From assembly GCF_001659605.2 (NCBI RefSeq), contig NC_035168.2:14042862-14106861 (forward strand): a stretch of DNA of 64,000 nt, given 5' to 3'. A model generated the notes under the pieces. It saw only the letters and a program-made list of their open reading frames with translations, had not been told where the DNA came from and made no database searches. Position numbers and translations under genes: made by a program. Below, piece by piece: positions 1 through 13,400 of this stretch (position 1 is the stretch's first letter; every line of letters begins with the position of its first letter). This stretch comes from Manihot esculenta (taxonomy: Eukaryota > Streptophyta > Magnoliopsida > Malpighiales > Euphorbiaceae).

Positions 1-472
1 CGTTCCTTGGCAACTTGTTGATTAGTGATTAGTTAGAGGACGTTCCATATTTAATTTATGCTTAAGGAGAGACATGGTGGTGAGAAGTATCTTCCATCTC
101 CATAACTAATTTATTGAATCAAACAAAAGAACCTACGTATCAATGATCAATCCCAACAACTGAAGTGGATCCAATTCTTCAACTAGACCTTTCTCATATT
201 TGATTTACTCTACTTTTAATTATTCGCTTTATTTTTATTGCTCTCATCATTAGATTAACTGAATCAATCTCAAAATCCCCCCTTTTACTTTTATTGTCAG
301 TTTATTTCGCTTTCAGTTTATTCGCTTTCAGTTTATTTTCTTGGTCTCGATAAGGAAGATAGGTAAGTTTTCAATTCCCTGTGGATTCAATCCTCTCACC
401 ACTATCTGCAGTAGTAATATTGTTGATAACTGAAAAGGTTATTTTTGACCGGCTTCGACAACTGCACAGTCA
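1..472 (+). mobile_element. G1: 3' part of a gypsy-type LTR, cut by the window edge
   Basis: This is the third copy of the LTR family seen whole at 23196-24708 and 41127-42526. Shared blocks include the opening CGTTCCTTGGCAACTTGTT and the end, CTGTGGATTC followed by GACAACTGCACAGTCA. The LTR ends in CA at 472 and is followed by copia leader sequence, so it was inserted into copia K1. The left end is outside the window, so solo LTR versus full element cannot be decided. Confidence 0.75.
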
Positions 473-984
473 TCTGACGACCGGACCTACTGGGCTTTGG
501 TCGCCGGTGTCGGGCGAAGCTGGGAGAAGAATCGGCGGCGTGAAACGGTCACCGGAAAGTGATGCACACGCCGGCGCGTGGCCGAAAACAAGTATGTGCG
601 AGGTGGCGCGTGGAGGCGCGTCTGGAGGCGGTGCTTCGCCGGAAAGTAGATCAGAGGCCGGCGTGGAGAATGGGCTGGGTGGTGAGACTAACTGATTTTC
701 AGAAAGTCACCAGAGCAAGATGTCAGATCTGCAACTCAAAGGTGAACCAAATTTCTTGACTTTGATACTATGAAACTTTGATGAAAGGAAGAAAAATAGA
801 GCAAAAAATTTGAGAGAAAATACTTGATTATACCCCTCAAGCCAATTGGAGTATATATACTACTTACAAGAGTACACACTAGATAAGAAAATAAATTAAT
901 TCCCTAATTATAGCCTAATCATATTCCAATCATATCCCTAATTACCACTACAAATCTAGGCTATTTACAGAAACAATCTCAACA
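473..984 (-). mobile_element. K1: 5' end of a copia element (leader and LTR)
   Basis: Minus-strand element. The LTR at 771-984 reads, on the minus strand, from TGTTGAGATTG to GTTTCA. It is followed by a tRNA-Met-type primer site (minus strand TAGTATCAAAG, near 761-770) and a GC-rich leader to 473. The leader and LTR match K2 at 45.9-46.4 kb. The coding part would lie to the left but is displaced by the gypsy-type LTR ending at 472. No gene product can be read in what is left. Confidence 0.7.
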
Positions 985-3849
985 AAGATCAAGGATGTGG
1001 TGTAACTGAGGTCCTTCCTACACAGCAAACGGTGTTTGGGTCGTCTTTTGACCAGAAATCATTGCAACAACTGTCGCGCTATCCATGGACTTCTAAATAA
1101 GGCTCCGTTCAATCGAATAGGAGAGATTCTTTAGTTTCTTTTCCTCAACAAGGTCGAATATGGGTGGGTGCTACTACCACTATACAAACTCTAGGTGAAT
1201 CATCTCGGCAGCCACACTCCTTGGCTACCGCTTGCAAAACTGCTCTTGATGTTGTAGCCGTAGGAGAGTACGTGGTAGTGTTCGGTAAAGTTGGGATCGG
1301 AAAGGTGAGCTCAATGGTGGTTACGGATTCAAATGTATCTAAGAGCAAAAATATTTCTCTAGGATACCCGTATTTGAACAAAGAAAAGGGTTTATATACT
1401 GTTATAGCTGAGGTTCTTGGAAGTGGTTGATTTCTATAGGTAGCAGTGATCTGAATAGGTTGAATTTAAATGACTAGTGAGCAAGATCTGAAGATTTGAT
1501 TATTGGATAAGGGTGTGTTGTTATAGGCTCTTTGTTGCCTCTCTCCTTTATTCTATCTTTATCAATGGATTGTCTTTTTTAGAATATTCAGGGGATTAGC
1601 AGTAAACACAGTCTACGTTCTCTAAAAGATTTTATTTTTAAAAATAAAATATAATTTTGTGCTATTATGAAACCAAAAGTGAGTAGTGAAAGGGCTGATT
1701 GGATCTCTCTACAGCTTGGGTTTAGTTGTTGGGTCTAAGTTAAGGCGGTTAGATTTAGTGGTAGTATTTAGCTCTTCTGGTATAACTCAGATTTCTCTAT
1801 CGAGATCTTATACATACATTCTCAGTTCATACACTGTAGAGTCTCTACAGATAATAATAGAAACTAGTTTATTACGGTGGTATATAGTAGTCCAAAAGAA
1901 TATTTACATAATAGTCTTTTTTTTCAACCATTCATAGTCTAAATGTCTCAATTTCTGCTTCTTAGGTCTTGGGAGGTGATTTTAATGCCTTTCTAGAACT
2001 TTCAGAAACTACTAGTGTTAGTGCTCAGGTTTCTGCACGGTGTCTACGGTTTCGAGATTGGATCTCGAATATGGGTTTAGGAGTTTTGTTTATATTAGCC
2101 AAATCAGTCCTTTTTGCGCTTCCTAACTATTTGATGTAATCAGTTTATATTCTAAAATCTATGTGTGATGAATTTGATAAAAGGCTTAGGAATTTTGTTT
2201 GGGGAGTACACATACATGGCGGGCAAAGAGTTCATTTCATTAACTGGAGTAAGCTTTGTCTACCAATGAATTAGGATAGTTTAGGGTTAAAATCATGTTG
2301 ATCGATGAATTTGGCATTTCTGGCCAAGATGGGAAGGAGGATTTTGAAAGAAGATCGTGCATTATGGGTGCAAGTGATAAAAGGTAAGTATTTTCACTTA
2401 CGTTCAAATTTGGAGGTGTTTGTCTCTAAGCCTACTAGCTCGTTTGTTTGGAGAGGTGTTGTTAGTAGCTTTCCAATATTATAAAAAGGCTTATGTATGG
2501 CTGTAGGCAATGGAATGAGTACATTCTTCTGAAGTGATACTTGGATTGAAAAGGGGTCTCTTCGTAATTTTTTAATCAAGCCCCTTCCAAGTCCATATAA
2601 ACAAGTTGGGGTCGTTCAATATTGGAAGAATGATGATTGGAATTGAAATGAAATTACACCATATTTGTCTAGTGAGTGATATAACTTGGTGAAAGGCAAG
2701 TTTTTTATAACAAATGTTTGTGCTATGAATCAAACAACATGTAAGCTCACACGTAATGGTCATTTTACCGTCAAAATGACATATACTTTGTTGTACGATG
2801 TTTTCTCCTTTGCTCCCAATTCGGTTTGAAAGATGATTTGGAGTGTTTCAGTTTCTCAATGTATTCAGTGTTTCGTTTAGATTTTAATTCATGGAAAACT
2901 TATGACCAATATAGAAAGATAGAAGCGAGAATTTTCACAAGACATGAGTTGTACTTTATGTGGGCCAATAGTAAAGGATATTCCCTATATTTTTCGAGAT
3001 TGTCCGAGAGCTCAATAATTTTGGTCTCGCGTTAGGTGACCTGACTCTCTTCGTATTTTCTTATATATGGATATTATTGCTTAGTTCTCTCAGTACAGAT
3101 TTTGAATATGGATTATGTTTTGATTCATCTTCTGCACAAATCCTATTTTTAAGTTTGTGGTAGGTATAAAAATGGAGGAATAAAGATGTGTTTCATGACA
3201 TTTGCTATTTGTTAAGCCAATAAATCAGTTGTTTTAAGTTGCAGTTAGCATAGAATCTCCAAGGTTGGTGTTCATAGAGCAATAAGACTCCAAACCGTAT
3301 CTAAATATTAGTAAATATTATTTGGCAATCTCTCTTGCCTGATTAGGTTAAACTAAATACAGATGGGGCGATTAGAGGGAACCTAAGAAGGGGAGGTGCA
3401 GGGGGTCTTGCGTAATTAGTATGGAGTATGGTTGAAGGATTATTACATTTGTGTGGGTGTTTGTTCCTCAATGGATGTGGAGTTGCATGTTATATTATTT
3501 GGTCTCTGGATAGCATGAAATATGGGAATCAAACGGTTAATGGCAGAAATAGACTCTAAACCTGGCCTTATTCTAATGGAAGCACATACACAATGCTAAT
3601 GTATTGTATCAATGTCGTCAGCCGTTATGACTCAACTGGCAGGTGAGGTTTAGACATGTTTATAGACAAGCAAATTGTATTGAGGATAGACTAACTAATC
3701 TAGCTATGACATCAACCTTTGGTGGTTTGTAGTAATTTTCGAGTCTACCTAAAATTGTTGCAAAATTAGTACCAGGTGATTTGCACGGTATTTCTTATCC
3801 TCATCAGATTACCACGGTTTAAAGGGTCGCCCTTCTATATATAAAAAAA
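985..3849 (+). pseudogene. LINE-1: decayed L1-type LINE with large internal deletion
   Basis: Plus-strand fragments of LINE ORF2 remain. An endonuclease piece reads LGGDFNAF near 1968. A fusion then leads into the C-terminal part of reverse transcriptase (CDEFDKRLRNFVWGVH near 2165 and FLAKMGRRILKEDRALWVQV near 2315). An RNase H-like end starts LNTDGA near 3350 and finishes before 3735. The core reverse transcriptase motifs are absent and stops are frequent. An A run at 3842-3849 looks like the 3' tail. It lies downstream of the last exon seen, antisense to the giant gene. Confidence 0.7.
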
Positions 3850-4167
3850 ACATGATATGTCGAAGTTAATTAGATTTTTAGAAATATAATTGGTATATTA
3901 TCTATACTAAAAGTGTCAACAGAAAGTAATTGAACCAAAAAGGCTTGATATTTACATATTTTAAATTTTAATTTAAACGCTTCAATTTTAAATTTATCGA
4001 GTGCAATTTTAACCTAATTTTGAAATCAAAAATTTAAAATTCACTTTTTGTATACATAAAATTCAATTACTTAATACAAATATCATGGGAGGAGTGAATG
4101 GTTTGGTTGATTTTTTTATGCATGCTCGAGTATATGAAAAGGAGACATCAGTTGTTAGTAAAGGTAC
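3850..4167. other. Intron sequence after exon 8
   Basis: AT-rich sequence between the LINE tail and exon 8. It should be the start of the next intron of the giant gene, given the donor at 4167. I see no coding exon, RNA gene or transposon end in it. Confidence 0.55.
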
Positions 4168-4234
4168 CATTTCAAGTTGCCTAACTTCACTGGCTTTAGC
4201 CACACGAAAGCTGAGTGCTTCATCTTTTTGAAAC
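4168..4234 (-). CDS. Exon 8 (in window) of the giant gene
   Basis: 67 nt, phase 2 in and phase 0 out, after a 1491-nt transposon-free intron. The acceptor TTTTGCATCCATGTTCAAGCAG is preceded by pyrimidine-rich sequence and the donor is ATG before GTACCT. The first base completes Arg, then [20 protein letters not shown] and EM follow. The next exon was not found before the window start and is probably to the left, beyond the LINE and LTR remnants. Confidence 0.84.
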
Positions 4235-4432
4235 CTGCTTGAACATGGATGCAAAAGAAAATATAACCAATGCTTCACAATGAAATCTAGGAATGTACAT
4301 AATTTCATCAACGCAAAAGTGGAAGATAAGAACAGATGATTGAGGAGAAAGCCTACAAGGTTCACATTTACTATAACTAGTTTTTATCACGCGTGTTATT
4401 AAACTCATTATTTGTTTTATATATCTTGTATG

Positions 4433-4474
<42 letters not shown>

Positions 4475-7400
4475 CAATAATATATTAATTTTTAATAATC
4501 AAATAAAAGTTAAGAAATTCTAAACGATACCACTAATTTAATTAAGAATAAAAGAAGAATAATTTAAAAAATATAATCTAACTTTATTTAGAATAAATAA
4601 ATTAAACATATAAAAATTAAAAATTAGTTCTGGCTAAGGAGAAAAGACTATGATAAATCACATTATATAATGAGATAAAAGAAAACAATTAACTTTTAAT
4701 GGTAAAAATATATAATATAGTCTTCGTAAATATTTAATCTATTAAGATTTTAATATTATATTTGTTAATAGGATATAAATTAAATTAAAACATTAAATTA
4801 ATCGAATAAATCAAATTAAAATATTTTAAATAATGTAAATATATATCTATATATATATATATATAATTTTTTAATCCAGTAATTAAAATAGAAATTAACA
4901 CGTTATAGATTTTATATATAAATTAAAATATTATATTATAGCTTAATTGAATAAATAATATATTAATAATAACAAATTATAAATTTTACAATTTAATTAT
5001 TAGTTTTAAAAATATTAATTTAAATTATATATTATTTTATTATTAAAATAAATAACGGAGGACATGAAAGTTAAAAAAGTAAATATTTAATTTTTAAATT
5101 AAAGTTTTATGGAATGGGTATTTTTTAAAGTAAATGGGCTTCAATTAAAAAAAAAGTGTTTTCAAAAGCGATTTTATTTTCTTAAAACCATTTTTTAGGA
5201 AAATTGAATTTACAATCCCATATAAATACGCCATATTTATTTTTAGAATATAAAATTTTAAAATCATATAAATTCTAAAATAAGTTTATTTAAATAATAA
5301 AATTTATATATTCACGGACTTAACTTGATGGTAAGTGTATCTAAATAAATCTGAGGGATTTAATTATTTTTATTTTCCTTCCCATTTTCATATATATTAT
5401 AGATTATAAAAATAAAGGAACTATTGTTATTATAGATCAATTTAGCATGAGTGAAACCACTCTCTCATTGTTGAATCCCAAACAAAAAAAAGGCAAAAAT
5501 CACAGAGAAATTTTTTTTTTTTTTTTTTAAATACCATTTTAGATGTTAAAAAAATAACAACAGGAAAATATTGTTTTGTTGTTTAGTATTTTTATGCATA
5601 TATATATTTAGTAATTTAATAAAATTACTTTTTAATAATTGCTAAATAATATATTTAGAAAAAAGTGATGCTTAATAGCTATTTTAACAGCAATGCCATA
5701 TAATTTTCAGAGATGTTATCTGAACCTGTTCTCCATAATACGTCTTTCAGCTTTTGACATTGAATTTAGAAGAGACTCCGACAAAACTTTCAATTTATCA
5801 ACCTGCAAAATTAATGTAGCATATATCCTTAAAATAGAGTATCCTATCAACGCAAGATAAAGCAAGTCTAAATAGAAACCGAGAAAACAAACTTCTTAGA
5901 CGCAATACTATCTTTTCCAATTAGTAAACCAAAAGGACATGAGTACAATAATATGAATTGAAATACTTCCACAAAGCATGATAATTATTTAAACATTCAA
6001 TATTGCTTATAGTTTATTAGTAAACATAATCTACCATGTTACTAATATACAATATTAGTCATTGATATTACCAGCAAAAACTAAATTTGAGTCAATTTAA
6101 GAATTTTTCAAATCAATAAATTATTGTGTTCTATAAATATTTTGATTTATTTGTATTGAATTATTTGTTGATTTCTTGATTTGATTACGGATTTTACGCA
6201 TAAATTAGAATTTTTAATTATATCTATAATTATTTGATTATTTACTTTTTGTTTATCATAATTCTTTATATATAAATAGTCTTGTAAATCACTTATAAAA
6301 ATTAATAGTGAAATACAAGAACATTACAGAATTCTCTAAAATTCTTCATGATACCAGAGTTTTTGTCTTGATCTTACGATTTAAATTCAATTTTTTCTCT
6401 TTAGGATTTCTAATACCCTAGATCTACTTTTTTGGTACTGCCCTATCTAGAGGCCTTTTTTTTTGTCTCACCATCGCCACCAGCAGGGTCACCGGACTAT
6501 TGCCTGCCAGCTGTCCAACTTCGAAGCCAGAAATCCACGCGCGTGAGGCTCACACACCTTTCCTTGCTGGCGCATGAGGTTCTGTCTGGCGCTGCTACGC
6601 TGTCCAATCCACTCCGGCAACATTTTCGACCTCTTTCTGGCTATCCTGTACCGCTATATGGTCTTTTGGTGATTTGATTGGGCTCTTTTGTATGTACAAT
6701 CTTGAGTACCTCCTATTCTTTCACAGTTCATTTGATTTTATCATAGCAGAAGATAAAAAGATCTTGGTTCCTAACTTTGATATCCCTTCCTTGCAAATTA
6801 GTCCCATAAAACTTGATAGAACTAATTATCTTGCTTGGTCAAGGTCTTATTTGTTGTTTATCAAGGTTAGAGGATTGTAGGGCTATGTCGTTGATAATAA
6901 GAAGCAACCGAATGAGATTAATCCAGATTTTCCTCAATAGAACTTGAATAATTGTCTTGCTATGACATGTTTACTTAACTTTATGCAACCTCATATCTCT
7001 AAGTTGTAGTAGTTGATATTGCTGCAAAAATATGGAAGGCTTTGTCATTAACTTATTCAAAGATTGAAAATGATGTCCAAATTTATGATATTCAGAATAA
7101 GATCCATAGTACTAAGCAAGGAGAAATGACTATCTTCCAATTTTATTTTGAGCTACATGGCTTATGGTAGGAGTTTGATTACTATCGGTAGTTCTAGGTA
7201 GATTGTACTAGAGATGCAATCAAATTTCAAAAAATAATTGAAAAGGAGCGGGTCTATAATTTTCTTTCAGAGTTAAATAACAAATATGATCCAGTTTGGG
7301 TGTAAGTGTTGGGGAGAAACCCTTTTTTTCCAGTAGAAGAGGCCCATGCCCATGTTCAACAAGAGGAAAGTCGCCAACATACCGTGCTCTATACTGCACC

Positions 7401-10400
7401 AGTTGAAAAGGCTAGGTTGGCTACTAGTTTGAGCAAACCTTAACCTCCTAATTTTAAGAAGGATAACCTGCATTGTGATTATTGTGGAAAACCTGTTAAG
7501 ATATGGAGTCTAATAATATATTATGGACTGTACATCATGCCCCACCGTTGTGGATCCAATTGGTGAATTTTTTTGAGGGCTATTTTATCTTTTTGTATTT
7601 TTCCTTGGCATATAAATATGTAATATTCTCCTCACGTATTCTGTTCCAAAAAACTCACAGAGAAATAAGAAAACCCTAGCCGCTGTGGACATAGCTAAAT
7701 TAGTAAACCACATTAAATATGTTTGTTAATTTCTTTTCGTACTTATTTTTTAGATTGTGTAATTGTTCGATTCTCAACAATTGGTATTAGAGCATTTGGT
7801 TTGTATCACAATAATCTGAAAAGACGATGGAAAGCCCAAAAATTCGAATTGAGAAGTTCGATGGAATAGATTTTGGTTTCTGAAAATTGCAGATTGAAGA
7901 TTATTTATATCAGAATAACCTCTATGAACCTCTGTCAGGGAAGAAGCCAGAAATTATGAAACAGGAGGTTTGAAATTTAAAGGATCGGAAGGCACTAGGA
8001 TTGATCCATTTGATGTTGGCAAGATACGTTGCCTTCAATATCGTTAGGAGATAACGACTGCAGGATTGTTGACAGCTCTGGCGAACATATATGAGAAACT
8101 GTCAGCCATTAACAAAGTATATCTGATGCGTCGTTTGTTTAATTTGAAAATGTTTGAAAGTGGATCTGTCACGAATCATATTAACGAATTTAATACGATC
8201 ATCAGTCAATTAAGCTTTGTCAAGATTAATTTTGATGATGAGATAAGAGCTCTAATTTTGTTATCCTTTCTACTTGAGTTGTGGAATATTGTTGTTTTCG
8301 CAATTAAAGTTCACGTGGGTCTGAAAAGTTAAAGTTTGATGAAGTCCGAGATGTTATCATAAGCGAGAGCATTCGCAAAAGGAAAAGTCGGAGGGTAGAG
8401 GTAAGAGCAAGGTGAAAGGAGGCCATAGTAAACATGGTCGATCGAAGTCAAAGGAGCAGGGAAATCTCATAGCAGAAACGAGGTTGTCTGTTGGGGCTGT
8501 AGTGAAAAGGGACAATTTAAAAAGGATTGCCTTAACCTAAGAAGAAGAAAGGCCAAAAGAACAAGTCCAATGAAGATGATGATTCTGTATATTCTGCAGA
8601 TGACATTAGTGATATTTTAATTCTTAGTGTGAACAGTCCGATTGACTCATTGATACTTGATTCGGGTGCATCATTTCATTCTTCTCCGAGCATACACTTA
8701 TTCCATAATTTCAAATCTAAAAATTATGGAAAAGTATATCTTGTTGATAATAAAGCCTTGGAGATTGCTAGAAAGGGGAATGTATGTATACAAATCTCAG
8801 GTGAGGGAAGTGGAAGCTGCAGGATGTTAGATATATTCTGATTTGAAGAAGAATCTGATCTCTATTGGCCAGCTGAATAGTACGGGTTACAGAATAGTGT
8901 TTGGAGAGAGTTCCTACACAATTGTGAAAGGAGTTATTATGATAGCTCGGAGCACAAAATCTGAAATTTTATACACTACTGCAGGGTGTTCGGACATGGT
9001 TGTTGCGATTGACAATACATCGAGCTCAAGTCCGTGGCACAATACGCTTGGACACATGAGCGAGAAAGGGATGAAGATGCTAGCTTTGAAAGGGTATCTG
9101 CAAGAATTGAAATCTGTTAATATGAGTTTATATGAGAGTTGTGTTATGGGAAAGCAGAAATGGGTCAATTTCACAAAGGCTATCAGAGAAACTAAGGCAG
9201 AACGGTTAGAACTAGTACATATAGACATGTGGGGGCCATCCCCAGTTTCCTCTCTTGGTGGTTCGAGATATTATGTTATCTTTATTGATGACTTCAATAG
9301 GAGGGTATGGTTTTACTTTTTGAAACACAAATAAGATGTTTTGCCACTTCTACGAGGTGGAAGGCTGAAGTTAAAAATCAGACTGGGTTGAAGATCAAAT
9401 GCCTAAGGTCTGATAATGGAGGAGAGTATAATTCTACAAAATTTAAGAAATTCTATGTTGATGAGGAAATCAGGTGCACCAGGATAGTTAGTTTCTAGCA
9501 AGGCAAAACAGAATGGGATTACTGGAAGGATGAACAAAACATTGAATGAGCGAGCAAGAAGCATGAGGCTACATGCTGGGCTGCTAAAAATATTTTGGGC
9601 AGATGCAGAGAGCACAATAGTATATTTGATAAATAGAGGATCTTCAATTCCTTTGGATTTCAAGATTCCGAAAGAAGTTTGGTCGAGTAAAGAGGTCAAA
9701 TTTACTCATCTGTGGACTTTTGGTTGTGCTGCTTATGTTCACATTGATCCAGAAAAGAGAGACAAGCTTGATGCAAAGGCTTTGAAGTGTTATTTCATTT
9801 GGTATGGTTCAGATCAGTTTGGATACAGATTTTGGAATGAAAAAAACAGAAAGATCTTGAGACACTGTGATGTGACATTTGATGAGAATGTCCTGTATAA
9901 GGAGAAATCTGGGGTGCAATATGAAGATGTAGAAGAAGTAGGAGATGAGGTTGAGTTGCAGGAAATTTCACCTGCTGATGTTGCAGTAAGACCACAGGAG
10001 AATCCAAAAAACATTGTTGCATAACCAAAACAGCAATACGTCACACCTGCACTAGTGTTGAGGAGATCTACCAGGGCTACCAAGTCACCAGAAAGGTATT
10101 CACCTTCCCTGTATTATTTGCTGTTGACTGATAGAAGGGAACTAGAATCTTTTGATGAGGCGTTGCAGGTAAAGGATTCAATCAAGTGGGAGCAAGCTAT
10201 GGACGATGAGATACGGTCACTTGAGAAAAATGATACTTGGGAATTAACTGAGTTGCCTGCAGGAAAGAAAGTTTTGTTGAACAAGTGGGTTTACATGATC
10301 AAGAATAAAACTGATGGTAAAATTAGGTTCAAGGCTCAATTGGTGGTCAAGGGGTATTCACAAAAAAAAGGTATTGAGTACACTGAAATATTCTCTTCTG

Positions 10401-13400
10401 TTGTAAAGCTAACTACAATCAGAATTTTGCTGCCGCAGAAAACTTACACCTTGAGCAGATGGATGTAAAAATAGCATTTTTACATAGGGATTTGGAAGAA
10501 GAGATCTACATGTAGCAGTCACAGAGATATAAGGTTCCTAGTACGGAACACATGGTGTGCAAACTTAAGAGAAGTTTGTATGGGTTGAAACAGGCTCCAA
10601 GACAGTTGTATAAGAAGTTTGACTCTTTGATGTACAGAAATGATTTTCACAGGAGTGAAAAATATCAGTGTTGTTATATTAAGAAGTCCATTGACTTTTT
10701 TGTTATTTTACTCTTATATGTGGATGATATGTTAATTATAGGGTCAAGTATGGAGGAGATCAATAATCTTAAGGGGAGACTGTCATACTCCTCGTCAAGT
10801 TGGAGCATAGATATTTATCATGCTCAACTTGTTAGAAAGATATTCTACTCCAGACCCATTTAAAGTTTAGATGAGCAGATCACTCAGTTGTTCTCATGTC
10901 TTCATATAATTGGAGAAAATTAAATTTTCTTGAATATTTACGGATGAAATGTCAATCAACTTCAATATGTTTAGTCCGTTCATAGTATGCTAGACTGAAA
11001 ATAATGTGAAGAGCAACCTGATTATCACATGAAAGTTTCGCGGGTGACATAACATTCAAATCAACTTCTTTCAGCAAATGATTTATGAAGAATTTTGGAA
11101 AAATTTTGAGTATTCTTGTATTTCACTCTTAATCTTTACAATTGGTCTACATGACTATTTATACACAAAGAATCATATCTAAACAGGAAGCAAATAATCA
11201 AATAATAATTATAGAGATAATTAAGGATCCTAATCAGATCAAATCAAATCCCTAAAATCAGCTAGGATTAGCAAATAAGTCAACACTCCCCCTCAAGTTG
11301 GTGTAAAGATGTCACACATGCCCAACTTGCAAATCAGATTATGGTAGATTTTGTTGTTAAGCCCTTTAGTAAACACATCCGCAAGTTGCTCAGTAGAAGT
11401 CACATGAACTAGGCTCAAGACACCGTCTGTTAATTTTTCTTTAATGAAGTGCCGATTAATTTCAATGTGCTTCGTTCGGTCATGTTGGACTAGATTTTGA
11501 GCTATACTTATAGCAGCTTTATTGTCACAATATAAGGTTATCTTGTCTCTCTCGGACAATCTCAACTCTTCCGATAACTTCTGCAACCATAAGAGTTCAC
11601 ACACTTCTTGGACCATTGCTCTGTATTCTGCTTCCGCACTTGATCGAGCAACAACACTTTGTTTTTTGCTCCTCCAAGTGACAAGGTTCCTCCCCCCACA
11701 ACTGTGCAATAGCCAGAGGTGGATCTCCTGTCATCGAGAGATCCTGCCCAATCTGCATCTGTAAAAGTTTCAATTTGGAGGTGACCATGTTTGGAGTAAG
11801 AAGCCCTTTCCCTGGCGCAGACTTTAGGTATCTCCAGATGCGAAGTACAGCTTGCATATGAGTCTCGCGAGGGTCATGCATGAATTGGCTGACTAAGCTA
11901 ACAGCATAGGCTATATCCGGTCGAGTGTGTGAGAGATAAATCAACCTTCCTACCAATCTCTAATATCTTCCAATATCCACGGACTCACCAATTCCTACTT
12001 TCAGCTTGTGATTTCTTTCAATGGGAGATTCTGCTGGTTTACACCCCATCATACCAGTTTCTTCCAAAAGATTCAGAATGTACTTTCTTTGGGAGATGAA
12101 AATTCCTTTTTCTGATATAGCCACCTCGATACCTAAAAAATATTGCAGTTTTTCCAGATTTTTGATTTCAAATTCCTGAGTCAACAACCTCTTTAGTTGA
12201 GCCATTTCCTCTTTGTCATCACCTGTCACTACTATATCATCAACATACACAATAAGAAGGGTGATCTTATCCTTATGATGTTTGATAAATAGAGTGTGAT
12301 CAGTATTGCTTTGTTGGTAACTAAAGGACATCATGGCTCTGCTAAACCTGTCAAACCAAACTCTGGGAGATTGTTTTAGCCCATATAAAGCCTTTTTTAA
12401 CTTGCACACCTTTCCTTGTGTCTTCTCATCAGCGAACCCAGGAGAAATTTCCATGAATACTTCTTCCTCTAAATCTCCATAGAGGAAAGCATTCTTCACA
12501 TCAAACTGTTGTAAGTCCCAGTCCAAGTTGGCCGCGCAAGATAACAGAACTCTGATTGAATTCATTTTTGCAACTGGGGCAAATGTCTCTTGATAATCCA
12601 CTCCATAGGTTTGGGTGAAACCTTTAGCAACCAATTTGGCCTTAAATCGTTCGATTGTACCATCAGCTTTGTGTTTCACTGAGAACACCCACTTACAGCC
12701 AACGAGTTTCTTTCCAGGTTAAGAGTGACAAGCTCCCAGATCTCATTTTTAGCCAATGCTTTCATCTCTTCAATCATTGCTTCCTTCCATTTAGGTTCTG
12801 CAAGAGCTTTCTTCCAATACTGTGGAATAGACACAGAGGAAATAGACAAGGCAAACGGTCTATAGGAAGGAGACAAGGATTCATAAGAAACAAAGTTAGA
12901 AATAGGATGTTTAGTACAAGATCTGACTCCTTTTATTTGTGCAATCGGTTTATCTAAATCATTGAAGCATTCAAGAGTTGTGGGTAACTCACCAGAAGAA
13001 GATTCTTGACTCTGAGTAAACTGCATAATGACTTCTTCTGCCTTGCCTCTCCTTGAATACCTTCTCAAATTTGGTTTGTCCAAACGATCAATTCTTTCTC
13101 CCTGATTGGACATCTCCCCCTGTCGATTAGAACTCAAACTCTCTAGTTGAACCATATTATCCAGAATCACACAATTCGGGATCACCTCTTCTTGCTCATT
13201 ATTCTCGCCCTGAAGAGGTGAATGGGTGGTATTGAAGTAGGGTTCAGTTTTTCGAAAGGTAACATCCATACTGACTAAGTATTTTCTAGAGGGAGGGTGA
13301 TAACACCTATATCCCTTCTGTGTCGGAGAATACCCAACAAACACACATTTTGGTGGAACAACATATGAATTCTTCCCTTGTAGAACCGCCAAAGGACTCA

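Larger units (their letters stand above)
7498..10780 (+). mobile_element. P: copia element of a different lineage, 3' end lost
   Basis: It begins in the J1 gag with an LTR-like stretch of about 280 bp (7498-7779, left boundary approximate). This is followed by TTGGTATTAGAGC, a tRNA-Met-type primer site, and gag from ATG 7827. Gag, protease, integrase and part of reverse transcriptase follow in order on the plus strand. The element breaks off near 10780, where the 3' end of minus-strand copia M2 begins. Its gag, protease and chromodomain-free pol resemble the Tnt1-like (Tork) type rather than the J family. Confidence 0.75.

Noticed and set aside
381..759. GC-rich open frames near the window start as host genes
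   Set aside because: They lie across the gypsy-type LTR end and the GC-rich leader of copia K1. The same leader occurs at 45.9-46.2 kb, and the frames are chance products of high GC.
5714..5725. In-frame TAA just after exon 7 as the end of the gene
   Set aside because: A GT donor follows GAACAG before the stop, and the resulting phase 2 exactly matches the exon at 4234, whose product continues the same charged helical style.
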